DNA of 64,000 bases, taken from Prevotella lacticifex (GTDB lineage: Bacteria; Bacteroidota; Bacteroidia; Bacteroidales; Bacteroidaceae). Location of the stretch: NCBI RefSeq assembly GCF_019973375.1, contig NZ_BPTV01000001.1, forward strand, positions 620,001 to 684,000, read 5' to 3'. The position numbers and the translations under genes were made by a program. Below the pieces are notes generated by a model. It had not been told where the DNA came from and ran no database searches. It saw nothing but the letters and a program-made list of their open reading frames with translations. Below, piece after piece: positions 1-12,376 of this stretch; the first letter of the stretch is position 1; every line of letters begins with the position of its first letter.

Positions 1-2008
1 CGACCACTATGGGATAAAGACGCAGGACCGCCACCGCCCTATCACGCCGCTGATAAGCGACTATACGCGGAAGTCGATAGCCGCTTTCATCGAGAAATAT
101 CCCAATGTGGGACTTTTGGTGTGTCTCGGTGAGGCCATGGATACATACGATGATGACGTCGAATGGCTCACCAAGACAATCATTCCGGGAGTAAAGGACG
201 GTCTCAAAGCTCTCGGCCGAACCGATGAACCGCCTATCCTCCTCCGTGCTCACGACACTGACTGCGAGAGAGTTATGAAGGCGGCGCTGCCTATCTACAG
301 GAATTTGTACACCATGCATAAGTACAATGGCGAGTCGCTGACGACCTATCAGCCGCGTGGGCCGTGGTCGGAAATACACCAGAAACTGGCCTCTCTCGGT
401 ACGACACATATCGAAAATGTGCATATCTTAGCCAATCTGGAACCGTGGCGGTGGGCATCGCCGAGGTTTACCGAGAAGGCTGTGCAGGCTATGCACGATG
501 TCCATCACGCCAACGCCCTGCATCTCTATCCTCAGGCATCGTACTGGGACTGGCCTTACAGTGCCGATAAACTGCCCGGCGGCGGCCGTGAGTATCAGCT
601 TGACCGCGACTGGATGTGGTATGCTGTGTGGGGAAGATACGCATGGAACTGTCGTCGCGACACCGTCGATGAGGCCCGTTACTGGGATGGAAGACTCGCC
701 GATTTCTACGGAACGGGTGAAAAAGATGATGCCCGTGGGGCCGATCTCATACGCAAAGCCCTCGACGAGAGTGGGGAGATAGCCCCAAAACTGCTGCGCA
801 GATTCGGCATTACGGAGGGCAACAGGCAGACTCTGCTGCTCGGAATGTTTATGAGTCAGCTCGTCAATCCATATAAATACACCATCTATCCGGGCTTTTA
901 CGAGAGCTGCGGACCGGAGGGTGAGAAGCTGATAGAGTATGTCGAGAAGGAGTGGAAACACCAAACTCACAAGGGAGAACTGCCGCTCGATATCGTTAAT
1001 CAGACCATTGCCCACGGCGAGAAGGCCGTGGCTGCCATCGATTCAGCGGCTCCTTACGTCACGAGGAATGTCGCTGAGTTTGATCGTCTGCGCAATGATA
1101 TGCACTGCTATCGCGAATTTGCCTACTCGTTCGGACTGAAGGTCAGGGCTGCCCTCCACGTCCTGAACTATAAATGGGGCAAGGATATCGGCGAGCTCGA
1201 TGCTGCCGTCCCCCTGCTTGAGGAGAGTCTGGACCACTACCGCCGCCTCGTCGCCCTGACGAAGGATAACTATCTCTACGCCAACAGTATGCAGACGGCA
1301 CAGAGGCGTATTCCTATCGGTGGCGACAACGGAAAGATGAAGACGTGGGCGGAGTTGCTCCCGGAGTATGAAAAGGAACTTAAAAACCTTAAAAAGAATA
1401 TTTCCATGCTCAAGGCTAAGGCCGCGGGGACGTACAAGGAGACTGCCGAAGAGATAAAATCCCTGCGCAATGCCGACGTGCAGAACGTCGTTCTCATCAC
1501 CCGTCCTGACGGTAATAGTGCATCGCAGGAGCCTAAGAGAACCGCTGCCGAATTCCGGCAGATAGCCAAGGGTACCCGTCTGTTTACCGATATTGACAGT
1601 ATCGTGACGGCCGTAGCCCCTGAATTGGAGGGCTTGAAGGCCCTGCCATTGTCGTATTGGAATATGAAAAAAGAGGCCACCGTGATTGATTTCACGGCTA
1701 AAAAGCCCGTTACCCTGCTTGTGGGATACTTCCGCGACGACCAGATAAAGTACGCTCCGGCCCCAAAATTGGAAACCGATGCATCGGCCAACGACTACGG
1801 TCAGGCTGAGGCTGTGCTCACATCGGCAATCCAGATTGATGGTATGCCGCAGGTGAACGTCCATCCCTATCACTTCGGGGCCGGGCATCACACCCTCTCG
1901 CTGCCCAAAGGAATACTCCTTATCCTCGGTTTTGCCGACAGCGAGCCCGCTCAGCGTGACTGCGGACTGTCGGGGTCGGACAAGTCGATAGACTGGTTGT
2001 TCCACTAA
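1..2008 (+). CDS. Glycoside hydrolase-like exported protein, C-terminal part (GH138-type candidate)
   Basis: The reading frame is open from base 2 to the TAA at 2006-2008, so the gene starts outside the window and its signal peptide is not seen. About 668 residues remain. The visible part begins inside a barrel-like domain, with strand-end acidic residues in VGLLVCLGEAM and HILANLEPWRW. An all-helical middle and a C-terminal beta domain ending near GILLILGFAD follow. I do not recognise the family with certainty. It sits directly upstream of a propeller-GH2 fusion. In Bacteroides rhamnogalacturonan II loci a GH138 alpha-galacturonidase gene neighbours a GH137-GH2 fusion, so GH138 is my leading guess. 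A GH67/GH115-like glucuronidase is the alternative. A carbohydrate-active enzyme is likely from context; the exact family is inference. Confidence 0.5.
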   Translation, partial: DHYGIKTQDRHRPITPLISDYTRKSIAAFIEKYPNVGLLVCLGEAMDTYDDDVEWLTKTIIPGVKDGLKALGRTDEPPILLRAHDTDCERVMKAALPIYRNLYTMHKYNGESLTTYQPRGPWSEIHQKLASLGTTHIENVHILANLEPWRWASPRFTEKAVQAMHDVHHANALHLYPQASYWDWPYSADKLPGGGREYQLDRDWMWYAVWGRYAWNCRRDTVDEARYWDGRLADFYGTGEKDDARGADLIRKALDESGEIAPKLLRRFGITEGNRQTLLLGMFMSQLVNPYKYTIYPGFYESCGPEGEKLIEYVEKEWKHQTHKGELPLDIVNQTIAHGEKAVAAIDSAAPYVTRNVAEFDRLRNDMHCYREFAYSFGLKVRAALHVLNYKWGKDIGELDAAVPLLEESLDHYRRLVALTKDNYLYANSMQTAQRRIPIGGDNGKMKTWAELLPEYEKELKNLKKNISMLKAKAAGTYKETAEEIKSLRNADVQNVVLITRPDGNSASQEPKRTAAEFRQIAKGTRLFTDIDSIVTAVAPELEGLKALPLSYWNMKKEATVIDFTAKKPVTLLVGYFRDDQIKYAPAPKLETDASANDYGQAEAVLTSAIQIDGMPQVNVHPYHFGAGHHTLSLPKGILLILGFADSEPAQRDCGLSGSDKSIDWLFH

Positions 2009-2047
2009 CCCCGCTGCAATCGGAATGCGGAAACGGCGCCTTGGGAA

Positions 2048-2113
2048 CGCTAAGTGTATCGTTTGAGAGTGCTGAATGTATCATTTGCAGCCGCTAAATG
2101 TGTCATTTGGAAA
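2048..2113 (+). repeat. Three tandem 22-bp imperfect repeats
   Basis: Three back-to-back copies occupy 2048-2069, 2070-2091 and 2092-2113. Each reads roughly YGCTRARTGTRTCRTTTG followed by four variable bases. They lie in the gap after the partial hydrolase gene and before the GH2 fusion gene. No function is evident. Confidence 0.8.
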
Positions 2114-2282
2114 CATTAAAACTACTGTCATAATGCGCTGAAGAGACAATTTAACAGTCCGGCAGGTGTTATTTCTATACGCTGCAAGGAAAATATTGAA
2201 ATATGATTCGGAACTGTCAGTTGTGTAAGAAACCCTGCCGGAGATGACGGAGCCAACTGTGTGGAACCGCAACACGAATACG

Positions 2283-5200
2283 ATGAAGAGAGAAACGATA
2301 ATATTTTGTCTGCTGTTTACGGCCTGCCGACTGATAGCCAGTGTGCCCGACACGGTCATGAAAGCAATATATAACGAGGTCAAAACCCCGTTTAAATACG
2401 GTCTTGTGGTTGCTCCCGCCGACAACAGCCACAAGATCGACTGTCCGATGGTATACAACGAGGACGGCAAATGGTTTATGACCTACGTCGTTTACAACGG
2501 CAGCGACGGTCTCAACGGACGTGGCTACGAGACGTGGCTGGCTACCTCGACCGACCTCCTGCACTGGACGACGCTCGGAAGGGTGCTGTCGTATCAATCC
2601 AAAGGATGGGACAGAAACCAGCGGGCGGGCTATCCGGCACTCATCGACTGGGCGTGGGACGGCTCCTACTCGATGAAACAATACAAAGGAAAGCATTGGA
2701 TGTCGTACTTTGGCGGTGCCGGTACCGGCTATGAAGCTGTGCGTGAGCCGCTTAGCATAGGCATGGCATCGACAGATGGCTACGTAACGAAAGCCCACGA
2801 ATGGCAAACCCAGCCGCAGCCGGTGCTCTCATATAATGACAAAAAGGCCCAGTGGTGGGAAACACTGACCCAATATAAGAGTACGGTTTACTACGACAGT
2901 CTGCGGACCTTGGGCTCTCCGTTTGTCATGTTCTACAATGCCGGAGGCGTAAACCCGCAGAATCACCTCAAGGCCGAGCGCATAGGCATCGCCCTCAGCT
3001 CCGATATGCGCCACTGGCATCGCTTCGGTGGTAATCCCGTCTACAGCCACGAACAGGCCGGAATGATTACCGGCGATGCGCAGATAGTGAAGATGAACAT
3101 CGCAAAATTGGGACTCTCTACTGCCGACAGCACCCTTTACGTGATGTTCTACTTTGCTGCTTACAATCCCGCCCGACCCTACAATGCCTATAATACCTTC
3201 GCCGTCAGCCGCGATCTCGTCCACTGGCAGGACTGGAACGGCCCCGATCTTATCGTCCCCGGAAAGCCTTACGACGATATGTTTGCTCACAAAAGTTACG
3301 TTGTGAAGCATAACGGAGTTGTATACCATTTCTATTGTGCCGTCGACAAGGGCGGACAACGCGGCATAGCCGTAGCTACGAGTGAGCCGATGGGACGCAG
3401 CAGCGTCGCTTTCCCGCCCTTGGAAAAGCATGGTCCGCGCCTGACGACCGACCTCGACAATGGCTGGAGAGCACGGGTGACATCGTCCAATCAGCCACTT
3501 GCGTACCACGAGGACCAATGGCACGACGTGGCGGTACCGCATAACTTCGACAGCTACTATGGCTACCGGCAGCTGCGCCACGGCAATCTGCATGGTACAG
3601 CCGAATATGAAAAGACTTTCACCGCTGCGCCGAAGGCCGGGAAACGCTATTTCCTGAACTTTGAAGGCATCGGAACCTATGCCACCGTGACCGTCAACGG
3701 CCACACTTTCGACCGTCGTGGGGTGGGGCGGACGACGCTGACTCTCGATATTACACCCTATCTGAAGACCGAAAACAGGCTGAAAATCACTGTCGAGCAT
3801 CCCGAGATGATTACCGACATGCCGTGGGTGTGCGGCGGATGCTCATCGGAATGGGGCTTCTCCGAGGGCAGTCAGCCCTTTGGCATCTTCCGTCCGGTAA
3901 CCCTCGTCGCGACCGATGAGGTGAGAATAGAGCCCTTCGGCGTCCACGTGTGGAGCAACGCAGCCTGCGACAGTACCTTCATAGAGACCGAAATACACAA
4001 TTATGGCACCTCAGATGCACCCATCCAACTTGTCAGTAAGATGAACCAGAGCGACGGAAAAACCTTCTTCCGTCTGCCCGTCGACACCCTCGTCGGGGCG
4101 GGACAGTCCATCATCATCCGGCAGTCGGTGGCCACGTCAGGAGCCCATCGCTGGGACATCGGCGACCCTTACCTCTACACCTTGGCCTCGATGATTAAGC
4201 GCGACGGCCGCACCACCGACGCTACCGAGACCGAATTCGGCTACCGGAGCATCTCCTGGCCCGCGCGACGGTCACCCTCCGACCACCACGGCCAGTTCCT
4301 CCTCAACGGTCATCCAGTATTCATCAACGGCACGTGCGACTACGAGCATCTCTTCGGCAACAGCCATTCGTGGAGCCACGAGCAGATAGCGTCACGCGTG
4401 AAGATGATGCGCAAGGCCGGATTCAATGCCTTCAGAGAAGCCCATCAGCCCCATAACCTTTACTATCAGCGACTTCTCGACGAGCAGGGAATGCTCTTCT
4501 GGAGTCAGTTCTCGGCACATATATGGTATGATACTCCCCAGTTTCGTGAGAATTTCAAGGCTTTCCTGCGTCAGTGGATAAAGGAACGCCGCAACTCGCC
4601 GAGCATCATTCTCTGGGGATTGCAGAACGAGAGCGTGCTGCCTAAGGACTTTGCTGAGGAGTGCACAGCCATCATCCGTGACCTCGACCCTACCTCCCGC
4701 GACCAGCGGATGGTCACGACATGCAATGGGGGAAATGGCACCGACTGGAACGTGGTGCAGAACTGGAGCGGCACCTACGGCGGGTCGGCCGACAACTACG
4801 GCCAGGAGCTGAAACACGACGACCAACTGCTGAACGGCGAATACGGCGCTTGGCGCACGTTGGGACTTCGTGCGGCAACGGCTGACGGAGGCTGCGTGGC
4901 CTCCACGGCCACCGTTCCCAAGTATTCGGAGGATGCCTTCGCGTCACTGCTGCATAAGAAAGCGACGCTGGCCTATGCATCCCGCGACAGCGTCTGCGGT
5001 CATTTCCAGTGGATATTCGTGTCGCACGACAATCCCGGCCGTGTGCAACCCGATGAGGCTTTGCGCCGGATTGACAAGGTGGGACCGTTCAACTATAAAG
5101 GCCTTCTGTCGCCGTGGGAACAGCCTACGGAAGGATTCTATATGTACCAACGCCTCTATGGACCGCATTCCGGCCACGACGGATGCCACGGAGACACGCT

Positions 5201-6224
5201 CCTGCGTACTGCCGCCGACATGAACCCAGTCTCGACGGAGCCCGCCGCCGGCTACACCTATATATATCGTGTCAACTGTGGGGGCGACGCATACCGCGAT
5301 AAGTACGGCAACGTGTGGGCGCAGGACTCCCGTCTGTGGTCGCACTCGTGGGCAGAGCCCTTCGCCGACCGCCATAGCACCGACTCCGCAACGGCGATGA
5401 TAAGTCCGTTTACGGCCTCGCAGGGCCACATCAGCGACAATATTCACGGCACTACCGACCCCGACTTGTTCCGTTATTTCCGTTGGGGGCGCGACCGACT
5501 GACTTATTCGTTCCGCGTCGGCGGCGACAGCGTGTACCGTGTGGAACTCTATTTCACTGAGCCTTGGCTGGGTCGTGACAATCTTGTCGGCGACGACAGC
5601 GAGGGAGAGCGCCTCTTCTCCGTAGCCATCAACGACAGCGTGGTTGTCAGCGACCTCGACATTTGGGCCGAAGCGGGATGGGCCGGAGCCCTGAAGAAGA
5701 CCTTCTTCGTCAGAGGCCGGAATGGAGCCATCGACATACGGTTCCCCGAAGCGAAAGCCGGTGAGGCCGTCATCAGTGCCATTGCCATAGCCCGTAAAGG
5801 CAGCGGCGGTGCTCCTGCGGTTCTGCCATCGTCGCCACTGACGGCCGATTATTGGCGGAATCTCGACACGGACACCCTTTCGCGCTATCCCAAAGCCCTG
5901 CTGCCGAAAGACAGCGAGGCCTTTCCCGCCGTGAGATACAAGGCCTCCGGTCCCGCGCTGTGGACCATCACGCCCGGCGTTGCCCGCGAGTATGCGCTGC
6001 GGTTCCGCTATAAGAACACTACCGCTGCGGCCATAGCCGGACGTTTGCAGGTTGCCGACAGTAAAGGAACGCTCGTCGTCGACCGCGACATCACGTTCCC
6101 GCCGACACCGAATAAGTTCAAGACCATTGCCACCACCACCGCCACGCAGATTAATGCCGGCCACTACAAGGTGGCGGTAAAGGGTGCGTCAGATGTCGTT
6201 TTCGACTATCTCGAAGTTCAATAA
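2283..6224 (+). CDS. Exported multidomain glycoside hydrolase: GH43/GH137-like beta-propeller, GH2, malectin-like domain
   Basis: A 1313-residue protein. The start is placed at ATG 2283 because MKRETIIFCLLFTACRLIA forms the signal sequence; an in-frame ATG at 2244 would bury it. Residues ~25-370 form a beta-propeller of GH43/GH137 type, with repeated DLLHW/DMRHWH/DLVHWQDW blade motifs. Residues ~380-960 are a GH2 unit: sugar-binding domain, Ig-like domain, then a TIM barrel with acid/base E783 in GLQNES and likely nucleophile E853 in NGEYGAW. Residues ~995-1170 look like malectin (YRVNCGGD start), followed by a last beta domain. The order matches the Bacteroides RG-II enzyme that joins a GH137 beta-L-arabinofuranosidase to a GH2 beta-glucuronidase, but substrate is inference. 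A GH2 gene follows 74 bp downstream on the same strand. Confidence 0.82.
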   Translation: MKRETIIFCLLFTACRLIASVPDTVMKAIYNEVKTPFKYGLVVAPADNSHKIDCPMVYNEDGKWFMTYVVYNGSDGLNGRGYETWLATSTDLLHWTTLGRVLSYQSKGWDRNQRAGYPALIDWAWDGSYSMKQYKGKHWMSYFGGAGTGYEAVREPLSIGMASTDGYVTKAHEWQTQPQPVLSYNDKKAQWWETLTQYKSTVYYDSLRTLGSPFVMFYNAGGVNPQNHLKAERIGIALSSDMRHWHRFGGNPVYSHEQAGMITGDAQIVKMNIAKLGLSTADSTLYVMFYFAAYNPARPYNAYNTFAVSRDLVHWQDWNGPDLIVPGKPYDDMFAHKSYVVKHNGVVYHFYCAVDKGGQRGIAVATSEPMGRSSVAFPPLEKHGPRLTTDLDNGWRARVTSSNQPLAYHEDQWHDVAVPHNFDSYYGYRQLRHGNLHGTAEYEKTFTAAPKAGKRYFLNFEGIGTYATVTVNGHTFDRRGVGRTTLTLDITPYLKTENRLKITVEHPEMITDMPWVCGGCSSEWGFSEGSQPFGIFRPVTLVATDEVRIEPFGVHVWSNAACDSTFIETEIHNYGTSDAPIQLVSKMNQSDGKTFFRLPVDTLVGAGQSIIIRQSVATSGAHRWDIGDPYLYTLASMIKRDGRTTDATETEFGYRSISWPARRSPSDHHGQFLLNGHPVFINGTCDYEHLFGNSHSWSHEQIASRVKMMRKAGFNAFREAHQPHNLYYQRLLDEQGMLFWSQFSAHIWYDTPQFRENFKAFLRQWIKERRNSPSIILWGLQNESVLPKDFAEECTAIIRDLDPTSRDQRMVTTCNGGNGTDWNVVQNWSGTYGGSADNYGQELKHDDQLLNGEYGAWRTLGLRAATADGGCVASTATVPKYSEDAFASLLHKKATLAYASRDSVCGHFQWIFVSHDNPGRVQPDEALRRIDKVGPFNYKGLLSPWEQPTEGFYMYQRLYGPHSGHDGCHGDTLLRTAADMNPVSTEPAAGYTYIYRVNCGGDAYRDKYGNVWAQDSRLWSHSWAEPFADRHSTDSATAMISPFTASQGHISDNIHGTTDPDLFRYFRWGRDRLTYSFRVGGDSVYRVELYFTEPWLGRDNLVGDDSEGERLFSVAINDSVVVSDLDIWAEAGWAGALKKTFFVRGRNGAIDIRFPEAKAGEAVISAIAIARKGSGGAPAVLPSSPLTADYWRNLDTDTLSRYPKALLPKDSEAFPAVRYKASGPALWTITPGVAREYALRFRYKNTTAAAIAGRLQVADSKGTLVVDRDITFPPTPNKFKTIATTTATQINAGHYKVAVKGASDVVFDYLEVQ

Positions 6225-6256
6225 AAACAATTTCTTCCGTCGCCGGCGGCCTCTAA

Positions 6257-9535
<3,279 letters not shown>

Positions 9536-9698
9536 CATTCTTGATAGGCGATGCACCTTATTGCGTAGCATAATAATCCCGGGTTGGGCATCGCTTCGGA
9601 TATTTGTTGATGGCAGGAAAAGACTATATTGAGTGTAAAAATAATTCAAACATTGTGGCCGTTTTAACCAGCTTTGTAACCGATTGATAACGTGCGAC

Positions 9699-9823
9699 TT
9701 AGCAATACATGCCGTTTTGCATTGCAAAAAGGGCCATTTCAGCTTGCAAAAGGATAGGTTTTGCAAGCTGAAATGGCCCTTTTTAGAGTCTAAAATGGTA
9801 TGTATTGAAATGCTGTAAAGATA
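9699..9823. repeat. Palindromic repeat array with a 26-bp perfect hairpin
   Basis: A chain of palindromic units of about 22 bp lies in the 332-bp gap between the GH2 and Rpn genes. It starts with CCGTTTTGCATTGCAAAAAG. The core is a perfect inverted repeat: 9726-9751 pairs with 9759-9784 around a 7-base loop. The next unit, TTTTAGAGTCTAAAA, is followed on the minus strand by a 33-bp flank (~9789-9821) that recurs at 28588-28620. It may also end transcription from both sides. Confidence 0.85.
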
Positions 9824-9867
9824 TTTCTGAATTATCTCCCGCTCATATCCGTTCTCCCTCACCGAAA

Positions 9868-10740
9868 CTACAGCTCGGCAATCTCCTCTTTGCTGAGGCC
9901 TGTCGCCTTGGAAATGATCTCTGCGTCCAGCCCCATTGCTTTAAGGTTCTTGGCGGTCGCTCTTGTAGCTTCCTTTCGTCCTTCCTCTCGTTCTTCTTCT
10001 CGTCCTTCCATCTTGGCTGTATCGAGTACGTCGTTCTGTACCATGATGTTGTCGATGTGACGGTCGTAGGCTTTACGCTCGGCCTTGCTCATCTTCAGGT
10101 ATTGCAGTTTCTCGCGGGCTTCCTGGAGTCCTGGGGCTTTGGTATCTTCCTTGATATGACCACTCTTGAGATAGTCGAGCCATTCTTCTAACGGAGTCTT
10201 GGCTACCTTGTTGAATTCATTGACGCGGATAATGAAGTATTCGGGGAATATTTCCTCTGGAGTTTTGATCGTTATTATTCCCTTGTCGCGGCTGTTTATC
10301 TTTAGTTTGTCCTTGGTGTGCACGCCAATAAGCGATGTCTGACCATGGTACAGATAGTCGGCTCCCTGCCCCAAGTCGAAATAGAGGATGCTAATAGAGT
10401 ACACTTTCTTTACATTGTCATACTTGTCACCCAAGGAGATGTGCTCAGGAAATGGTTTATAGCCATTTGTTACTAAATTCCAAAGATAGTGGAGCTCTCG
10501 AATTGTTTGTAGTTCAACGATGATTTTGTCATTCCTGTCATTAATAGCCATCAAGACAACGCATCCGTAAGTGCTATCACCCTTTATTTGATTGCTCTCG
10601 CTTTCCAGAATCTCGATGATGTGAACTGGCTCATTGAGCAGAACGGTAATCAATCCCTCAAAGACACCAAAGTTGGCTTTGTCGCGCAGCATTCGTTTAG
10701 CTGCCCAATCAAAACGGATGAAATTGTTGTCGTCGTCCAT
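9868..10740 (-). CDS. Rpn family PD-(D/E)XK nuclease / putative transposase
   Basis: A 290-residue protein of the recombination-promoting nuclease (Rpn, YhgA-like) family. The N-terminus (FIRFDWAAKRMLRDKANFGV) and the block GDSTYGCVVLMAINDRNDK followed by IIVELQ carry the expected nuclease core, with the E-x-Q element of the PD-(D/E)XK fold. The C-terminal ~70 residues are charged and low in complexity (KMEGREEEREEGRKEATRA), ending in a small helical tail (ISKATGLSKEEIAEL) that is typical of the Bacteroidetes members. These proteins cut DNA and promote RecA-independent recombination in E. coli; a role here is inferred. It lies beside a palindromic repeat array on one side and a divergent membrane-protein gene on the other. 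No terminal inverted repeats of an insertion sequence were seen. Confidence 0.85.
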   Translation of the reverse strand: MDDDNNFIRFDWAAKRMLRDKANFGVFEGLITVLLNEPVHIIEILESESNQIKGDSTYGCVVLMAINDRNDKIIVELQTIRELHYLWNLVTNGYKPFPEHISLGDKYDNVKKVYSISILYFDLGQGADYLYHGQTSLIGVHTKDKLKINSRDKGIITIKTPEEIFPEYFIIRVNEFNKVAKTPLEEWLDYLKSGHIKEDTKAPGLQEAREKLQYLKMSKAERKAYDRHIDNIMVQNDVLDTAKMEGREEEREEGRKEATRATAKNLKAMGLDAEIISKATGLSKEEIAEL

Positions 10741-10946
10741 ATCGTTTCGCTTTTTGTGGCAAACTTACAAAAAATAAATGAGAATCGAAATAAAATGATG
10801 AAGAATTTTAAGAATGGTAACATGCTACTTGACTATGGTGTGTGAGTCTGCCGGAAAAGTATGTTGAGACACGGAAGATAGACTCAAATCTAATAGGGAA
10901 ATAGAAATTTCTTACACTGGGTTGGGTTGTTATCAAAAAGACTTCG

Positions 10947-10954
10947 TAAATTTG
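10947..10954 (+). promoter_or_regulatory. Bacteroidetes -7 box upstream of the membrane-protein gene
   Basis: TAAATTTG fits TAnnTTTG and lies 28 bp before ATG 10983. Only a weak TTG element is found at the -33 position. It supports the ATG at 10983 over the TTG at 10965. Confidence 0.45.
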
Positions 10955-10982
10955 CACTTGCTAATTGACCTCGCAAAGAATA

Positions 10983-11669
10983 ATGAAAGATCCGTTTTCT
11001 GGAATAGAATCCAACTTTCCTCCTTTGACCAAGAAGACGCTCTTGGGATTATATGCTGCAAGTGCTTTCATCACTGTAGCAGGACTTTTCTGCGTATATA
11101 ATCAGGCAGGTGATATTCCTATTGATACGGGCCGTTTGCTCGCAGCTGTTGCCATAACCCTTTTTGGGATAGCCTTCGGACTGTGTGTCTATTTCAGACG
11201 CAGGATTCCGGTAAGGGTAAAAATCTATTCGGCCTGTCTGGTTTTCACCGTTGGGAGTATATGGATGGCTATCGAGCCTCGTGATGATTATCGCCATAGT
11301 GCCGAGACGGTAAGATTTGTGGGTGTTGTCGGTGCTTTGTTGAGTGGTGCCGCCGGCTTGTTTGCATTATACAAGGATTTGAGATTTCACCGTGAACGCA
11401 GAAACGAGATAGATGAAGCTGGTGAGGTTGAGACAATTACAGACGGCGTTATCCGCTTCAATACTAACGATGAGACGGAAATTATGGAGATGTTCGACAA
11501 ATTCGATTTCCAAAATAGTCAGAAAAAGCTTCTGAAACCAAGAATTGTCCGGCGTGAATTCCATTCCTTGCTGGTCTTATACGATATAGACTATAGCGAT
11601 TTTTGCTTTCTGTTCAACTGGTTGGTATACCGAAAGATGGCTGTTCCTGACTACACTTTGCGGGGATGA
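10983..11669 (+). CDS. Predicted inner-membrane protein, unknown function, probably cut short by an in-frame TGA
   Basis: A 228-residue product with four likely transmembrane segments in the first ~120 residues (LLGLYAASAFITVAGLFCVY, the LLAAVAITLFGIAFGLCVYF region, YSACLVFTVGSIWMAIE, VGVVGALLSGAAGLFALY). A soluble part follows, holding an acidic stretch and DFCFLFNWLVYRKM. I do not recognise the family. ATG 10983 is preferred to an upstream in-frame TTG. The frame stays open after the TGA at 11667-11669 for a further 67 codons, to 11873, so the intact ancestor probably had about 296 residues. It diverges from the Rpn gene. Confidence 0.6.
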   Translation: MKDPFSGIESNFPPLTKKTLLGLYAASAFITVAGLFCVYNQAGDIPIDTGRLLAAVAITLFGIAFGLCVYFRRRIPVRVKIYSACLVFTVGSIWMAIEPRDDYRHSAETVRFVGVVGALLSGAAGLFALYKDLRFHRERRNEIDEAGEVETITDGVIRFNTNDETEIMEMFDKFDFQNSQKKLLKPRIVRREFHSLLVLYDIDYSDFCFLFNWLVYRKMAVPDYTLRG

Positions 11670-11873
11670 CTTAAAGAGTCGCATCTGGAGGTGAAGGGCA
11701 ATTCAGTGACCGGTCCGATTATGTTGTTTATACCAAGTGACGACAAGGAATATGACAATGTTTACTTCGTGTCGTCGCATGGTAAAGGTTACAAGCAGGA
11801 GTTTGCATATGCGCAACGGCTCCATGAGGTTAATGGTCACGCGGTTCCCTATGAGCCTTATCCTGAAATGTGA
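11670..11873 (+). pseudogene. In-frame continuation of the membrane-protein gene after the TGA
   Basis: These 67 codons follow the TGA at 11667-11669 in the same frame and end with a TGA at 11871-11873. The translation (LFIPSDDKEYDNVYFVSSHG onwards) looks like ordinary protein with balanced composition. A separate start at GTG 11691 is possible but has no visible ribosome-binding site. I read it as the severed C-terminus of the upstream gene. Confidence 0.5.
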
Positions 11874-11915
11874 GGCAATACGATATAGAGCATTGTTACC
11901 ACGTGACCACGGACG

Positions 11916-11950
11916 AAAAAAGGCACGATGCGTTGCCGCACCGTGCCTTT
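11916..11950 (-). terminator. Terminator hairpin after the rhamnose mutarotase gene
   Basis: GGCACGATGCG and CGCACCGTGCC pair (one mismatch) around TTGC at 11922-11947. On the minus strand six T residues follow (11921-11916), and on the plus strand three follow, so it can act in both directions. Confidence 0.8.
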
Positions 11951-11981
11951 GGGTCTTGTATTATTATTCGTAGGGAACCGC

Positions 11982-12302
11982 TCAGTCCATGTGGAAGAGC
12001 TCCTCGAGCGGTATGCTGACGGGGGAGTTGTCCTTGTTCGTATCCATGATGTCGGCCATCATGTCCCACCATTTCTGCGTTATCGGGTCTACATCGGTGG
12101 TGTCTTGGCTGTTGGTATCCTTGGAACACTCCTGATAGGCGAATAGAAGATTCGTCTCCTTGTCCCAGAAGATGCTGTAGTTGCTTACGCCCTGGTCCTC
12201 GCTAATCATCTTCTTCAGCTCGGGCCAGATGGCTGCATGCCGCTTGGCATACTCCTTTTCGCAACCCGGTTTCAGATACATTTTAAAAGCAAATCGTTTC
12301 AT
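11982..12302 (-). CDS. rhaM: L-rhamnose mutarotase
   Basis: A 106-residue protein of the RhaM (YiiL) family, close to the usual ~104. It begins MKRFAFKMYLKPGCEKEYAKRH, with the conserved substrate-pocket block HAAIWPELKKMI, then NYSIFWDKETNLLFAYQE and a C-terminal WWDMMADIMDTN. It interconverts alpha- and beta-L-rhamnopyranose so that freed rhamnose can enter catabolism; it acts in the cytoplasm. It lies 74 bp downstream of the GH28 gene on the same strand, within a pectin-degradation block that also holds a GH106 rhamnosidase gene. No rhamnose isomerase or kinase gene is in the window. A hairpin with a T-run follows. Confidence 0.93.
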   Translation of the reverse strand: MKRFAFKMYLKPGCEKEYAKRHAAIWPELKKMISEDQGVSNYSIFWDKETNLLFAYQECSKDTNSQDTTDVDPITQKWWDMMADIMDTNKDNSPVSIPLEELFHMD

Positions 12303-12376
12303 AGTTGTATGGTATTTTTAAGTTTGAAGTTATCGTTCTCATGACGGACGGCAGCCGGTTGCGGCTGTCGCGCTGT

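Noticed and set aside
9868..10740. Complete insertion sequence around the Rpn gene
   Set aside because: No matched terminal inverted repeats or target-site duplication was found; the palindrome array is on one side only.
11667..11669. Selenocysteine codon
   Set aside because: No SECIS-like hairpin follows and the protein is not of a known selenoprotein family.
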